Translations under genes and position numbers: made by a program | Notes under the pieces: generated by a model | Databases searched by the model: none | What the model was told of the DNA's origin: nothing | What the model saw: only the letters and a program-made list of their open reading frames with translations | NCBI GenBank assembly: GCA_021204605.1 | Contig: JAJPZD010000185.1 | Coordinates: forward strand, 1-16,815 | Direction of reading: 5' to 3' | Length of the DNA: 16,815 bases | Source of the DNA: Prevotella sp. | GTDB lineage: Bacteria; Bacteroidota; Bacteroidia; Bacteroidales; Bacteroidaceae | Shown: positions 15,283 through 16,815 of the stretch, in pieces | Layout of the letters: the number at the start of each line of letters is the position of its first letter | Position numbering within the stretch: the stretch's first letter is position 1

Positions 15283-16049
15283 ATCAAACTGTTTTTAACC
15301 AACAACAAGGTGAACGACAGGCCTGCGGCTACGCATATTATCAATAGCAGTGCTTGTATCAATCGGGTGATACCGTTAAGCACATGACCTTCAACAATGT
15401 CTATCATGCCGTTTATAATGGGAACACCGGGAATAAGATAAAGCACACTGGTCGCAAGGGCTATATCTGATGTGGTATTGAATATCAATGACGTGGAGGC
15501 ACAAAGTGATGCCACAAAAGCGGAAACGATGAACGACAGATACTGACTGATACCTGCCGCCAACATCTGCTGCTTGAGGAAAAAACCGCATACCGTGGCT
15601 GAGAAAACAACAGCCATAGACAACCAGTCGCCACCGAACAATCGACAGAAGGCTGCATTGGCAAAGCCCACCATCAGCAATACAAACAACGGATGGATAG
15701 TAGGCCTGCTGATAATGTGACGGTATTTCCTCCACAGCGTTTCAAGCGATAGGTGCTTGTCATACATCTCCCAACTTAGCGCACTTAGCCTGGCGTTATG
15801 CTCAAAACTGATAGGAAGTGTCGTTATATCAATCACATCATTATAATGCTCGTGTGTCTCCTTGTCCAACATGGTCATAATAATGATTCTCTGGAATGCG
15901 CTCATCTTGACCTCATACCCAAACCCTTCCGCAATCCGCTTGGCACAACGTATTACACGCGACGTATGCACGCCACATCCAATCATGTGAGAGCAATATT
16001 CGGAGATAAAATCCCCCACATCCGACAATTTCTCCTTCTTTCCTTCCAT
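15279..16049 (-). CDS. Threonine/serine exporter large subunit, YjjP/ThrE type (256 aa)
   Basis: The first 115 residues form a soluble domain with the family's GCGVHTSRV motif (24-32), followed by about five membrane helices (118-137, 141-160, 168-188, 196-215, 225-252). A PGVPIINGMIDI motif (207-218) is the ThrE signature equivalent to the PG motif of the partner. It is the N-terminal half of a split ThrE exporter and pairs with the next gene. I choose the ATG at 16049 because homologues as I recall them start near MEGKKE and an AGAGGGG run lies just upstream. An ATG at 16073 would add eight residues and overlap the preceding stop as ATGA, and cannot be excluded. Confidence 0.83.
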   Translation of the reverse strand: MEGKKEKLSDVGDFISEYCSHMIGCGVHTSRVIRCAKRIAEGFGYEVKMSAFQRIIIMTMLDKETHEHYNDVIDITTLPISFEHNARLSALSWEMYDKHLSLETLWRKYRHIISRPTIHPLFVLLMVGFANAAFCRLFGGDWLSMAVVFSATVCGFFLKQQMLAAGISQYLSFIVSAFVASLCASTSLIFNTTSDIALATSVLYLIPGVPIINGMIDIVEGHVLNGITRLIQALLLIICVAAGLSFTLLLVKNSLI

Positions 16050-16069
16050 TTCCCCTCTATTGCATGAAA

Positions 16070-16815
16070 TCATCTACGACTTCTCACACCTTCTTGCGGA
16101 AAATACTTTACCAGACATTCTTTGAATGCATTCTCTACCTCCCGATTCGGAAAACCAAGAGTGTACATCCCAAATTCTTCATCAAAATCCTTTATCGTAT
16201 AATAACCGCTCTGGTATAGCATACTCTCAAGAGGAATGTATTCACTGTCCGCTCCACATAATATATAATAGTCCGACATCTTATCACCCAAGTCTTTCAA
16301 GTCATAATCGTTGCTCTTTATCAAGTCAACGAGAAATTGAGGTGTGCCAGCCTCAAACCAGTATTCTCCAAATTCTTTGTTCTTCAATGCGCTCATCACA
16401 CTGAACGGATTGTACACCGCCTCGGATTTTTCAGAGAAATGATAACCACCGTACATCTCTTTTAATCTCGCACACGTCTCATCAAATGTCATTTTCTTTT
16501 CTTCGACAAGCTCCCTTATCGGATCGTCAAAATACTTGTGCAACTCTTCTTCAGTTATACCGCAGAGATCGGCATGCCGCCAATGCAACGATATGTTTCT
16601 GAAATTGTTGAAATCACTGAAAACGCTCAGATTACTGAACTCTGTTAAGCCCGCCATACAACTGAAATGGATACAGTAGCCCAACGTCTTCGTAAGGGAA
16701 TAAAGTGTCTTTAACGATCTGTTGAAAGACATGCACAATTCCCTGTTGTTTACCGCACACAACATCGGCTTGTCAAAATCATCAACCAACAATACCACTC
16801 CTAATCCTGTCTGCT
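16070..16815 (-). pseudogene. Truncated AAA-ATPase-like/PDDEXK_9 protein, 5' end outside the window (247 codons visible)
   Basis: The frame is open to the window edge, so the gene starts upstream; an internal GTG at 16798 is not a real start. The visible part begins at the Walker B strand VVLLVDDFDKP, continues through the family pattern FSDFNNFRNISL, TEEELHKYF, MYGGYHF and YNPFSVMSAL, and then YWFEAGTPQFL. This is the AAA-ATPase-like domain of proteins that normally continue into a C-terminal PD-(D/E)XK nuclease-like domain (PDDEXK_9). Here the frame stops soon after the PNREVENAF segment, in a short basic tail RSRR, so the nuclease part, usually well over 100 residues, is missing. The exporter gene begins directly at the break. 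It is probably a remnant, though a natural short form is possible. Confidence 0.65.

Overview
The window looks like a chromosomal segment of a member of the Bacteroidales (Bacteroides/Prevotella-like). The supporting signs are a Bacteroidetes-type promoter box (TAnnTTTG form) with A/T-rich leaders instead of Shine-Dalgarno sites, a fragment of an AAA-ATPase-like/PD-(D/E)XK protein of a kind abundant in Bacteroidales, a split ThrE-type exporter, and a small ORF resembling the start of a Bacteroidetes sigma factor. Every gene I support is on the minus strand, so transcription runs from high to low coordinates.

Region A (about 72-9060) is one tightly packed operon and the most interesting part of the window. 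In transcription order it encodes a 43-residue sigma-like small ORF, a short dynamin-like GTPase (423 aa), a long dynamin-like GTPase with coiled coils (773 aa), a small protein with a C-terminal membrane hairpin (177 aa), a 1142-aa HerA/DUF87-type P-loop ATPase with a hydrophobic insert between Ser/Thr-rich arms, a putative HExxH zinc metallopeptidase (305 aa) and a 106-aa protein of unknown function. Three junctions are ATGA stop/start overlaps and the others are gaps of 4-12 nt, so the products are probably made together. I do not recognise this set as a named system. Paired dynamin-like GTPases, a HerA-like motor, membrane hairpins and a protease together suggest a membrane-associated defence or stress machine, but that is inference.

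Region B (about 9173-13980) is a more G+C-rich four-gene catabolic operon: a DHDPS/NAL-family lyase, a sodium:solute symporter, an iron-type alcohol dehydrogenase and a PdxA2-like dehydrogenase. It probably imports and degrades an acidic sugar or hydroxy-acid. The DUF1537-type kinase that normally accompanies PdxA2 is not in the window.

Region C (about 14058-16815) holds an eight-helix DUF6064-like membrane protein, the two halves of a ThrE/YjjP-YjjB-type threonine/serine exporter, and, running off the right edge, a truncated AAA-ATPase-like/PDDEXK_9 protein whose nuclease domain is missing.

No CRISPR array, rRNA, complete tRNA, transposase or integrase gene was seen.
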